Part shown: positions 8,205 through 16,520 of the stretch, in pieces
Numbering within the stretch: the stretch's first letter is position 1
Layout of the letters: each line of letters starts with the position of its first letter
Source of the DNA: Sphingobium lactosutens
GTDB lineage: Bacteria; Pseudomonadota; Alphaproteobacteria; Sphingomonadales; Sphingomonadaceae
DNA: 64,000 nt
NCBI RefSeq assembly: GCF_013393185.1
Contig: NZ_QJQX01000052.1
Coordinates: forward strand, 296,984-360,983
Direction of reading: 5' to 3'
The notes under the pieces: model-generated
What the model saw: only the letters and a program-made list of their open reading frames with translations
What the model was told of the DNA's origin: nothing
Database searches by the model: none
Made by a program: the position numbers and the translations under genes

Positions 8205-8855
8205 ATGTCCCTTATTGCCGATAATCCCTGTGCCAGCGACGCCGATCCGGCGTGGATCGCCGCCCATCCGCGCGTCCAGAAAGTGCCCAGCCGCGACCTG
8301 ACGCTGTTCATCCAGCGGCATTTCCTGTCCGCCGAAGAGTGCGCCTTATTGGTCGAACGGATCGATGCGGATCGTCGCCCCTCCACGATCGCCGACGCCA
8401 ATGGCGACGGCTATTTCCGCACCAGCGAGACATGCGATCTTGATCCGGCCGATCCCTTCATCGCCACGATCGACGCCAAACTCTCCGCCTTTGCCGGCAT
8501 CGCCCCCGTTCATGGCGAACCGATTCAGGGCCAGCGCTACGGCGTCGGGCAGGAATTCAAGGCGCATACCGATTATTTCGATCCCAAGGGCGCGGATTAC
8601 GCCAGATATTGCGCGGTCGCGGGCAACCGCACTTGGACGCTGATGGTCTATCTCAATGCGCCGGCGGCGGGCGGCGCGACGCGCTTCACCAGCATCGGCA
8701 AGACCGTCCAGCCCGAAGCGGGCAAGCTGCTCGCCTGGAACAATCGCATTGCGCCGGGCGAACCCAATCCCGCTAGCCTCCACCACGGCATGAAGGTCCG
8801 CAGCGGGGTCAAGCATGTCATCACCAAATGGTATCGGGAAAAGCCCTGGGGCTGA
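8205..8855 (+). CDS. Prolyl 4-hydroxylase-like 2-oxoglutarate/Fe(II) oxygenase
   Basis: A 216-residue protein of the P4Hc type. The iron ligands are visible as the HTD of EFKAHTDYFDP and a distal His in SLHHGM. A Lys of GVKHVITKWYRE sits where 2-oxoglutarate is bound, and YGVGQEFKAHTD together with GGATRF are family landmarks. It would hydroxylate a protein or peptide residue, probably proline; the substrate is unknown. It is divergent from the T2SS operon and shares the PhoB-like control region. No signal peptide was seen, so a cytoplasmic location is likely. Confidence 0.85.
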   Translation: MSLIADNPCASDADPAWIAAHPRVQKVPSRDLTLFIQRHFLSAEECALLVERIDADRRPSTIADANGDGYFRTSETCDLDPADPFIATIDAKLSAFAGIAPVHGEPIQGQRYGVGQEFKAHTDYFDPKGADYARYCAVAGNRTWTLMVYLNAPAAGGATRFTSIGKTVQPEAGKLLAWNNRIAPGEPNPASLHHGMKVRSGVKHVITKWYREKPWG

Positions 8856-8864
8856 CCATCCGGC

Positions 8865-10292
8865 TCAATCCCAATATTTGCGCGTTTCGGCCAGTTCCGC
8901 ATGGGCGTCAGCCGCACCGGCAATCAGTTTCTTCTCCCGCTTCAGGCCAAGCGGCGTATCCGCCGCCAGTCCGTGCCGCGCCAGCAGGCCCGGCGCATTC
9001 GCCAGGTCGTTGAGGTCGCCCAGCCGCTCCTGCAATGTCGTCAGCGCGCCGACCAGCTTGCGCTGGCGGCGACGCTGAGCCGGCTTCTGGAAAAGATCGG
9101 CAAAGAATTCCGACCCATAGCGTAGTTTCTTCGCATCCTTTCGAATCTGGTGCCGGGCGTCGTCGGACAGCTTCGCCATGGCCCGCCCACCCCGCCTGAT
9201 CTTCCTGCGCAGGCGCCCAAGTCGCCCGGCGGCGAAATCCGTCGCCAATTCGTCCGCCGCGCCGCCGCATCCGGCTCCCACCGCCAGCCATTCGGTCAGG
9301 TCGAGCAGCAGCATCCGCACCCGTGCCGAATGCAGCCATTCGCCCACCCGCCTGTGCGCCGCCCCATACGCATCGGCCAGGAACAGCCGGGCCGCATCGT
9401 CCACCCGCGCCGCCAGCACGTCCAGATCGCGCGCCTCGCCCAGCATGCCGGCCAGCCACCGCAATTCCGCCTGGAAACGCAATATGTCGACTTCAAGCAG
9501 GATTGGCTTGAACAGGCTCAGCGCCGACCGCAGCCGCCGCACTGCGACCCGCGCCTGATGCAGCGCCTTGGGGTCATATTGTTCCAGCAGCAGCATCTCG
9601 TTCAGGCGATACTGGCGCAGACAGGCCTGGCCGATCCGCAGAAACGCCTCGCCCGCCTTCATCGCCGGATCGAGCCGCACCCGTTCCGCCTTGAACCCGG
9701 CGGGGATGGCGGACCGCAGCCGATAGCCGCGTTCGGACTTGGTCAACATGCCGGGGCGGACCGGCACCTCGCCGTCGATGCGGCGGGCCAGGGTGAACAA
9801 GGTTGCGGGCGGCCCGTCGACCAGTTCCAGTTCGATCTCGCAAAGCGGCGCCTCGCGCTCGCCGGCGCGCACGACTCCCCGGTCGAGCACCAGTTCGACG
9901 CGCCCCGCCCCATCGGCAATCAGCCAGCGGCTCCGCTCGACATCCACCTCGAACACAGGCTCGACCTGCTCCATCGCCTCGCCCAGCATGGCGGCAAGCG
10001 GCGTCCGGGGGTCGGGTTGCGGCGTCGTTCCGCGCACCGGCATTTCCCATTCCTGCCGCGCGAACAGCCCCGCCGATCCCCCGTCATCGGCCTTGATCGT
10101 CTGGATGCGGCGCTTGCCGGACTTGCGGATGCGCAGGCTCACTCCCTCATCCGCCAGACGGCCATCGGGCGTGTCGAAATAGATGGACTGCAGCCGGGTC
10201 ACATCCTCCCGTTCCGGCAGGGCGTCCCAATGGGCGAAATGCCCGGCCGCCACGTCCGTCAGGTCCAGCTTCAGTTCGACTTCGCGTCCCAT
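8865..10292 (-). CDS. CYTH and CHAD domain protein
   Basis: A 475-residue two-domain protein. The N-terminal CYTH domain (about 1-200) carries the ExExK signature at E4, E6 and K8 (MGREVELKLDL), typical of inorganic triphosphatases. The C-terminal CHAD domain (about 215-475) has the histidine-rich helices HQARVAVRRLRSALSLFKP and DARHQIRKDAKKLRYGSEFF, which bind polyphosphate. The family links to polyphosphate metabolism, which fits the phosphate-related neighbourhood; the exact reaction is inferred. The gene is convergent with the hydroxylase gene. Confidence 0.9.
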   Translation of the reverse strand: MGREVELKLDLTDVAAGHFAHWDALPEREDVTRLQSIYFDTPDGRLADEGVSLRIRKSGKRRIQTIKADDGGSAGLFARQEWEMPVRGTTPQPDPRTPLAAMLGEAMEQVEPVFEVDVERSRWLIADGAGRVELVLDRGVVRAGEREAPLCEIELELVDGPPATLFTLARRIDGEVPVRPGMLTKSERGYRLRSAIPAGFKAERVRLDPAMKAGEAFLRIGQACLRQYRLNEMLLLEQYDPKALHQARVAVRRLRSALSLFKPILLEVDILRFQAELRWLAGMLGEARDLDVLAARVDDAARLFLADAYGAAHRRVGEWLHSARVRMLLLDLTEWLAVGAGCGGAADELATDFAAGRLGRLRRKIRRGGRAMAKLSDDARHQIRKDAKKLRYGSEFFADLFQKPAQRRRQRKLVGALTTLQERLGDLNDLANAPGLLARHGLAADTPLGLKREKKLIAGAADAHAELAETRKYWD

Positions 10293-10373
10293 GCGTCCCT
10301 CCGTGCGTCAACGGGCGACGCCGGGCTTTAGCATGAAGCGTCGGGGAAGGACATTGCCCGTCAGGACCAACGA

Positions 10374-10401
10374 AAAAGGGCGCTCGAAACAGCGCCCTTT
10401 T
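10374..10401 (-). terminator. Rho-independent terminator after the TonB receptor cluster
   Basis: Perfect 11-bp arms (AAAAGGGCGCT and its complement) enclose a 6-nt loop, with a T tract after the hairpin on the minus strand. Confidence 0.85.
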
Positions 10402-10463
10402 CCTCTTTCGTCTGACAGATCGATCAGTGTCTGTTTGGAAATCCGGCAGCAGCCGGATTTACC

Positions 10464-10539
10464 GCACCGGCCCGCTCCCCCACCCGGCTACCCAACGGCA
10501 GTATTCTATGGGTGGCCGGGTGGGGGAGCGGGCCGGTGC
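10464..10539. repeat. Long palindrome downstream of the TonB receptor gene
   Basis: Perfect 25-bp complementary arms (10464-10488 and 10515-10539) flank a loop of about 26 nt. Two smaller inverted repeats lie beside it: ATCCGGCAGCAGCCGGAT at 10441-10458, and AAAATGCGA with its complement near 10546-10567. All sit between the receptor stop (10581) and the terminator at 10374. Confidence 0.85.
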
Positions 10540-10580
10540 CGCGATGAAAATGCGATTTCTCGCATTTTCCAAACGGACTC

Positions 10581-13283
10581 TCAGAAGGTGGTCGACAGCG
10601 AGAAGTTCAGCGTGGTGCCATAACGATAGGCGTTATAGATCACCGTATAGTCGCCGTTCGACTGCGTTTCCTTGTAATTATTTCCAAGGATGTTGCGTGC
10701 CTCGAACTTGGCTTCGAACTGGCGCCCCGCCACCTTGACGCCCTGGCGCGCCACGAAGTCCAGGTTCACGCCGGGATATTCATACACGTCCGGCTGGTTC
10801 TGGTTGGCAAGGCCACGGCTGGTTACGCGCTTGCTGGCATAGGACAGGATGAAGGTCTGCTGCGACAGATTTTCCTGATCTTCCAGGCCAAGCTGGAAGT
10901 TGACCAGATGGTCCGACTGGCCGGTCAGCGACGCGCCGTTCCGGAAATAGTCGGTCGCCAGCGTCGAGGATGCACCGAATACCGACACCTGATCATCCGC
11001 GCCCACCTTCAGCTTGGACTTGGTGTAGGTATAGTTGGCGATCGTGACCAGGCGGCGCGTGGCGAAGAAATCGCTGCCCGAGAAGCCGGACAGATCGAAA
11101 TATTTCTGCACCTCGGCTTCACCACCATAGAGATTCGCCTTCGGTGCATTGGCGAAGCTGGTGATGAAATTGTCGCCGTTCAGCGTAATGTAGGTTTCGA
11201 TCGGCTTGTCGATCTTCTTGAAGAAGCCCGCGATCGAGAAGCGCTGATCGCGACCGAAATACCATTCATAGCGCGCTTCCGCGTTGAACAGTTCGCTATC
11301 CTGCAGATAAGGGTTGCCCTGATAGCGGCGGTTCGTGTCCGGGTCGAAGTAGAACTGATAGATGAGTTCGCGGAACTGCGGCCGCGCGATCGTCTTCGAC
11401 GCGTTCAGGCGGATCTGCATATTTTCCTGCAGCTGCCAGGTCAGCGTCGCGGCGGGCAGCCAATAGTCATTGTCCAGCATGGTCGATGCGGTGCTGGCGC
11501 CCGGCGTGTTGAACACCTGCAGCGGCGACACCTCCAGCTTGGCCGTTTCATAGCGGACGCCCGCATCGATCGACACTTCCGGCGTTACCTGCAGGTTCAC
11601 CTTGCCATAGCCGGCATGGTTCTTGAGCGTCGCGCGGAAGGCGGGATTGCCTTCGTTCGTCTCGATCACGCCGATGTTGAAATAATCGACGATGTTCGGC
11701 GCCAGCAGCAGGTCGGGCCGCAGCACGCCCACGCCTTCGGGCATATCGCTCGACGCGCGGAACTGGAAGTCGCGGCGCGAGCTGGTGCGATTGGTGTCGG
11801 TATAGGCATAGCCCGCCGTCAGCCCCAGCGAGGGCGACGGACGCCAGGTCAGGTCGATGCCGCCCGACCACAGGTCTTCGTTCAGATCCGAATAGCTCGC
11901 TGTCGCCGTCTGGCCGGTATTGCCGTTCAGGCGGTTGACGAACAGGTCGCCATAGGGGTCCGCGTCCGAATTGGTGCGGATATATTCGAACGAGATTTCG
12001 TCCGGCGCCTCACGCTGCGAATTGGCGTAGCCGCCACGCACGTCCAGGCTGAATGCCGGGCCGAGCTTGAACTCGCCCACGAACTGGGTGTCGATCAGCT
12101 GGCGCTCATACCAGGCCGTATCCTGCTCCATGATGTCGGAGGTCGGCTGAGTCTGGGTGTTGCCGATGCCCAGGCGCGTATGCTTGAGCGTGTCGCGGAT
12201 ATAGAGGTTGGTCCAGCGCAGCTTGTTGCCGCCGAACTCCAGCCCCAGGCCCAGCAGGCCGTTGACGATGATGCGATTGTCGGTCGTGACGCGCTGGAAA
12301 TCCGAATTCAGCGCCGACAGGTCGGGCGTGATCGAATTCTGCTGGCGCTGGTCGCGAACGATCCACTTGTTGCTGTAGCCCGCCGTCGCAATCAGGCCCA
12401 GCGTCGACCCGCCCAGATCGAACGAAGTGCCGCCCGAAACGGTCGCCGAATAATTGGGATCGAGATCGGTGATGCGCTGGACGGTCGAGTTGCTGAAGCG
12501 CACCATCTGGCCCGCCAGGGCGACGGAGTCGACATTACCGGAGCTGATCCGCTCGCCGCTCTTGAAGAAGGCGCTCAGCGCCGGCGGCAGGTCGCGGCTG
12601 CCATTGTCGAAGCCGGTCCAGTCGCTCTTGCTGCCATAATAGCTGTAGCCGAGCTGATAGGTGCTTTCGGTGTTCGCGCCAATGCCGCCGCTGATCGTCA
12701 GGAAGCTTTCGGCCGGCACGGCGTTGGTCGTCAGGTTGATGACGCCGCCGCCGAATTCGCCCGGATAGTTGGGCGAATAGCTTTTCTGGACCATCGAGGA
12801 GGATACGATGTTGGTCGGGAACAGGTCCAGCGGCACGACGCGCTTGAGCGGCTCGGGGCTGGGCAGCGGCGAACCGTTGAGCAGCGCGAGCGAATAGCGA
12901 TCGCCAAGGCCGCGCACATAGACGAAGCCGTTGCCGACCACAGAAAGGCCGGTGACGCGACCCAGAGCGCCGGCGATATTGCCGTCGCCGGTACGCGCGA
13001 TGTCCGCGGAGGACAGGATCGACACGACCGCGGGCGTATTCTTCTGGATATTGGCGCTGCCGCGACGGCCGGTGACGATGATGTCGGCACCGGGAATCGA
13101 AACGTCGGGCGCCGCGTCGTCCCGGGCGGCAGAACGGCCGGTCCGGGCGACCGGGTCAGCGGCAACCTGCGGATCGCTGGTCGTGGCATCGGCAGGCGCG
13201 GTCGTTTCCTGCGCGAGCGCGGCCGGCGCGACCAAAGCGGAAGAAAGGAGCAGCAGGCCCGCGAACTTGAGCGGCGTCGCCAT
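10581..13283 (-). CDS. TonB-dependent outer-membrane receptor
   Basis: A 900-residue receptor that would import a ligand across the outer membrane using the TonB system. ATG 13283 was chosen because AGGGGA lies just before it and it opens a clear signal peptide (ending APAALAQ). A plug domain follows (IIVTGRRGSANIQKNTPAVVSILSSADIARTGDGNIAGALG... YVRGLGDRYSLALLNG), then a beta barrel ending in NFSLSTTF with the C-terminal Phe of outer-membrane proteins. Substrate unknown. It is the last gene of a minus-strand set with a lipoprotein and a TPR protein; the PhoB-like sites upstream suggest a phosphorus-related ligand. Confidence 0.92.
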   Translation of the reverse strand: MATPLKFAGLLLLSSALVAPAALAQETTAPADATTSDPQVAADPVARTGRSAARDDAAPDVSIPGADIIVTGRRGSANIQKNTPAVVSILSSADIARTGDGNIAGALGRVTGLSVVGNGFVYVRGLGDRYSLALLNGSPLPSPEPLKRVVPLDLFPTNIVSSSMVQKSYSPNYPGEFGGGVINLTTNAVPAESFLTISGGIGANTESTYQLGYSYYGSKSDWTGFDNGSRDLPPALSAFFKSGERISSGNVDSVALAGQMVRFSNSTVQRITDLDPNYSATVSGGTSFDLGGSTLGLIATAGYSNKWIVRDQRQQNSITPDLSALNSDFQRVTTDNRIIVNGLLGLGLEFGGNKLRWTNLYIRDTLKHTRLGIGNTQTQPTSDIMEQDTAWYERQLIDTQFVGEFKLGPAFSLDVRGGYANSQREAPDEISFEYIRTNSDADPYGDLFVNRLNGNTGQTATASYSDLNEDLWSGGIDLTWRPSPSLGLTAGYAYTDTNRTSSRRDFQFRASSDMPEGVGVLRPDLLLAPNIVDYFNIGVIETNEGNPAFRATLKNHAGYGKVNLQVTPEVSIDAGVRYETAKLEVSPLQVFNTPGASTASTMLDNDYWLPAATLTWQLQENMQIRLNASKTIARPQFRELIYQFYFDPDTNRRYQGNPYLQDSELFNAEARYEWYFGRDQRFSIAGFFKKIDKPIETYITLNGDNFITSFANAPKANLYGGEAEVQKYFDLSGFSGSDFFATRRLVTIANYTYTKSKLKVGADDQVSVFGASSTLATDYFRNGASLTGQSDHLVNFQLGLEDQENLSQQTFILSYASKRVTSRGLANQNQPDVYEYPGVNLDFVARQGVKVAGRQFEAKFEARNILGNNYKETQSNGDYTVIYNAYRYGTTLNFSLSTTF

Positions 13284-13373
13284 CAAATGTCCCCTAAAGA
13301 TAGTCATTGCGCATTTCGGGGCGGGATGCAGCCGGTCAGGCCGCATCCCGCCCCGTCTCAGGTCGATCCGATC

Positions 13374-15029
13374 TTAGACCGGGATCGAGGTGCAGGCGCG
13401 ACGGGCGGTGCTGGTGCTGTCGAACGGCGCATAGGCCGAGTTGCAGGTCCAGCCCGCGAACCAGGTGTCGTTCGAGTCCTTCACCGCACCGACATAGGTG
13501 GTGGTGTCGAAGAAGGCATCCAGCGTCTTGGCGTCGAAGGCGGTGACGCCGGTCGTTTCGTTCGCGCCGTTGATGAAGGTGGCGGTCAGCGAAGCAGTGT
13601 AGGCGTCGTTATTGTTGTTGCCCGTGAACAGCGTGGCGATATCCGCGACGCTGTAGGCGATGCCGCTGGTGCCCGACGCGATATATTTGGTCGCATTGCA
13701 CTGCATCAGGACCGAACGGGCCGTCAGCGTGGCGCGGTTCGCGGCGCTGCCGGTGCCGTGCAGGCGGACGCACTCATTATTCGGCGACACCACGATGCCG
13801 TTGACCAGCGTCAGGTCCGAATTGCCGCGGTTCAGGATCGACGCCTGGTCGTTGGCTTCATTGTTGCTGCTGACCTGCGGCTGGATCGCGGTGAAGTTCG
13901 CCACGATCGTCTTCTGACGCGGCGTGTCGCTTTCCAGGCCATTGCTGTCGATTTCCATCAGCGCGTCGCCTTGGCCCGGGCGCTGCACGATCAGGACATA
14001 TTGGAAACGACCCTGGATACCGGTGTCGGCGTCAAGGCTGTCGTCGTCCGAGCCGGCCGCGATATAGTGCTTCATGCGCACGGTGCCGCCGAAGAATTCA
14101 GCGCCGTCGTCCGAGCTGTTGAAGCTCTGGATATAGTCCAACGTGGTGCCGGAGCCGATCGATTCGCCGGTCAGCGCCTGCAGTTCGGTGTTGGCGCCCA
14201 GCACATAGCCCGAATAGCGAATCTGCACATATTTCATCGTGCCGGCATTGTAGGCGTCGTCGCGACCACCGAAGTTCGCTGGATCGGCCGAACCTTCGGT
14301 CTGGCGCTCGCAGGTGTCGGCAGCGACCGAACCGCTGTTGCAATCGGTGGTGCGCGCACGGCCCATCAGCACGACGCCGCCCCACTGGCCCATCGAGGTT
14401 TCCGACGCGATGCCCTTGATATTGTCGCTGCTGGTGAAGATGATCGGGGCGGAGGCGGTGCCCGTGGCGTTGATCTTGTTGCCGCGATTCACGGCCAGCC
14501 AGGACGTGCCGGTGCCGCCATACAGGACAACGCCCGGTTCGATCGTCAGCGTGACGTTGGTGTCGGCGGTCAGCTGGCCACCGGTCAGCGTGAAGCCGTT
14601 GGCGGCGGTGCAGCCAACGGTCGAGCTGGTGACGGGCGCCGAGGTGGTCGGGGCGGAGAAGCCGCTGTCGCAACCCACGTCGACGCGGCCCTTCAGCTGA
14701 TAGACCAGTCCGGCGATCTTGGGCAGCGTGATGCTCTTGGCGATGATCGACGGCAGCGTGCAGACGCGCCACGTATCGCCCGAGGAGTTGCTGATCGTGC
14801 CTTCGTCGGTCAGGCCCTTGGGATCGGCGATCGTCGGGCAACCGCCGGCGGCCGTGATTGCAGTCGGCGTCGGCGTGGGCGTGGGGGTCGGCGTGGGCGT
14901 CGGCGTCGGGTTGATGATGACATTGCCGCCGGTACCGGGCGAAGCGATGTCGTCCGCGCCGCAGGCGCTCAGCGCCATGCAGGCGCAGCCCGCCATCAGG
15001 ATGGTGTGAATGCGATTATTCTTGGCCAT
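13374..15029 (-). CDS. Secreted lipoprotein of unknown function
   Basis: 551 residues from ATG 15029, preceded by GGAG. The N-terminus is a lipoprotein signal with lipobox LSAC (Cys about residue 23), followed by a Thr-Pro repeat linker (PTPTPTP..., encoded by a tandem hexamer near 14863-14911). The body is rich in short beta-strand, Asn and Gly motifs (such as EFFGGTVRMKHYIAAGSDDDSLDADTG), consistent with a right-handed beta helix. I do not recognise a catalytic motif. It lies upstream of the TonB receptor, and a PhoB-box-like site is at 15184-15201. It could be a T2SS cargo or the receptor's surface partner; both are inferences. Confidence 0.75.
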   Translation of the reverse strand: MAKNNRIHTILMAGCACMALSACGADDIASPGTGGNVIINPTPTPTPTPTPTPTPTAITAAGGCPTIADPKGLTDEGTISNSSGDTWRVCTLPSIIAKSITLPKIAGLVYQLKGRVDVGCDSGFSAPTTSAPVTSSTVGCTAANGFTLTGGQLTADTNVTLTIEPGVVLYGGTGTSWLAVNRGNKINATGTASAPIIFTSSDNIKGIASETSMGQWGGVVLMGRARTTDCNSGSVAADTCERQTEGSADPANFGGRDDAYNAGTMKYVQIRYSGYVLGANTELQALTGESIGSGTTLDYIQSFNSSDDGAEFFGGTVRMKHYIAAGSDDDSLDADTGIQGRFQYVLIVQRPGQGDALMEIDSNGLESDTPRQKTIVANFTAIQPQVSSNNEANDQASILNRGNSDLTLVNGIVVSPNNECVRLHGTGSAANRATLTARSVLMQCNATKYIASGTSGIAYSVADIATLFTGNNNNDAYTASLTATFINGANETTGVTAFDAKTLDAFFDTTTYVGAVKDSNDTWFAGWTCNSAYAPFDSTSTARRACTSIPV

Positions 15030-15183
15030 GTCGTCTCCGCTCCGGGCATCGCCCGTATTGTTGGTAGGCGGAGCGCAGGGGAAAACTCGAATCGGACAAC
15101 GCCCCCTGTCGCCCTCTGCGCGGCAGTTAGGCGGGGGAAATGACATGATCGTTCCGCTTTGATGACGGTTCGGCGACTCAAAA

Positions 15184-15201
15184 ATGACAGTTAAAAGACA
15201 G
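15184..15201 (-). promoter_or_regulatory. PhoB-box-like site upstream of the lipoprotein gene
   Basis: On the minus strand: CTGTCTT, TTAA, CTGTCAT. Two heptamers in direct repeat with a 4-bp A/T spacer, very close to the Pho box consensus. It is 155 bp upstream of the lipoprotein start. The remaining gap (15030-15408) shows only a GC-rich imperfect hairpin near 15251-15277, possibly the terminator of the TPR gene. Confidence 0.7.
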
Positions 15202-15408
15202 AGGGCATGACAATGGTCATGATGGCAAAGGGGATAACAACCATATGAAAGGGCGCCGCCCCTGCGGACGACGCCCCTCACTCCCTGCACCCTGGATTTT
15301 ACCCTGTTCGGATTGAATCAGGATAAACGCTATTGTCTTTTGCCTTCCGTGATTTCCGAGCCGTGAAATGGCATTTCACGCGAAATCACTTCAGCCTTGC
15401 AAATCGAC

Positions 15409-15795
15409 TCAGCGCGACGCGTAAACGGGCGCCTTCAACCGGCCCAGCGCCCGCTGTGCGATCGATCGCGACGATTCCTGCGTGCCGTTGGCCAGCAGCA
15501 GCGTCTCTTCCGGCGCGAAACTGGCGGCGCGGTACGCGGCCCGCGCGCGCTCCATGCGCCCCGCACCGGCATAGGCATTGCCAAGATTGATGAGGCGGGC
15601 CGGATCATTCTCGCCATTCAGACGCATCAGCTGCAACTTGCCGATCGCGTCGTTGAACTGCCCCTTGATCAGGGCGTCGGCGGCCAGGCTGCCATCGGGC
15701 AGGGCGACCACGACCATGTCGTCGGAGGCCGCCTGCGCCGTCATCGGCACGGCAGCAGCCATTGCCAGACCCAAAATCGCGACGGCCATCTTCAT
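15409..15795 (-). CDS. Small exported TPR-like protein
   Basis: 128 residues with an N-terminal signal peptide (ending TAQA). A single TPR-like helical pair follows (LIKGQFNDAIGKLQLMRLNGENDPARLINLGNAYAGAGRMERARAAYRAA). It is probably periplasmic. It is the first gene of the minus-strand TPR/lipoprotein/TonB receptor set and has a PhoB-box-like site about 40 bp upstream. Function unknown; a helper for the receptor or the secretion system is possible. Confidence 0.8.
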   Translation of the reverse strand: MKMAVAILGLAMAAAVPMTAQAASDDMVVVALPDGSLAADALIKGQFNDAIGKLQLMRLNGENDPARLINLGNAYAGAGRMERARAAYRAASFAPEETLLLANGTQESSRSIAQRALGRLKAPVYASR

Positions 15796-15834
15796 CTCTT
15801 TTCTCCAAAAAAACCTTCTACAATAGCGATTACT

Positions 15835-15852
15835 ATTTCACTTTGATGACAT
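15835..15852 (-). promoter_or_regulatory. PhoB-box-like site upstream of the TPR gene
   Basis: On the minus strand: ATGTCAT, CAAA, GTGAAAT, 40 bp before the start codon. It is one arm of an inverted pair with the site at 15930-15947. Confidence 0.6.
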
Positions 15853-15929
15853 GCATGCAAGGCGCGACAAAGGTCGGCTTTTGATAAATCTTTACTTATA
15901 AATCAGTATGTTATTAGTTTTCCATCAAA

Positions 15930-15947
15930 CTGTCATAAAAGTGAAAT
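15930..15947 (+). promoter_or_regulatory. Second PhoB-box-like site, opposite orientation
   Basis: CTGTCAT, AAAA, GTGAAAT on the plus strand, mirroring 15835-15852 across about 78 bp of AT-rich DNA. No plus-strand gene follows closely, so it may act with its partner on the TPR promoter. Confidence 0.5.
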
Positions 15948-16329
15948 CAAATCGACAGGGTGGAATTGGACTTTCCGCGAATCAGCAGAGGAGCGACGGC
16001 AACCGCTAGCGCCCACCCTTCCAGGCCGCATGACAGCGGCGCGCGTCGGGCACGACATGAAGGTCGATGGCGCCAGCGCCTCGACGGAATGCAGAACGGA
16101 TGTGGAAAGGTCCGGAGGCTTCTGTTGCCCGGCGCCTCCGGGGGCCGCTGAATTCCCTTCTGTTGCCCGGTGGGTTCAACCGCGCTATTTTAGAGTAATG
16201 TCAGGCCGTGAGGCCCTCAATTACGCTGCAATGGCGAGTGCTTCGTTATCGTTGGCACTTGTGAGTTTTGCACAGTTTAACGGCTTACACGGGCCGGGTA
16301 AAAATATCGCCTTTGAACACACGTCGATC
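15948..16329. other. Gap without a convincing gene
   Basis: An open plus-strand frame runs through here, but it lacks a ribosome site and continues into the next gene out of frame. The segment CTTCTGTTGCCCGG occurs twice (near 16119 and 16157). Nothing else is recognised. Confidence 0.5.
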
Positions 16330-16490
16330 CTAGTTCGGCCCCATCAGAAACCCCGCCTCAAAGGCGGGATATGTGGTGGAACCGCCGGGTACTGCCCCCG
16401 GGTCCGCTGCGTCTATTACTCGACACAATTTATCACCATAGCCGGGCGAACCCGGCACCCCCTATATGGAGCGGTGCGGTCCATTTATCA
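16330..16490 (+). ncRNA. Candidate structured RNA upstream of the NRDE gene
   Basis: A run of strong hairpins lies in an otherwise empty gap: CCCGCCT/AGGCGGG, a GCCGGGT...CCCGGGTCCGC segment, and GCCGGG-CGAA-CCCGGC. A possible outer pairing is CCCAT near 16338 with ATGG near 16468. It could be a free small RNA or a leader of the gene at 16521. I cannot name the family, and the orientation is a guess. Confidence 0.35.
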
Positions 16491-16520
16491 AGCCACTCGC
16501 GTCAAAGAGGGGAAGTCGAC

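Noticed and set aside
10908..15143. A 1411-codon plus-strand frame opposite the TonB receptor and lipoprotein genes
   Set aside because: Antisense shadow of two well-supported genes; Arg/Ala/Val-rich composition and no start signal.
15881..15910. TTTGATAAATC and TTATAAATC as further TAAATA motifs
   Set aside because: They lack the final A, lie in chromosomal DNA, and no gene follows at the expected distance.
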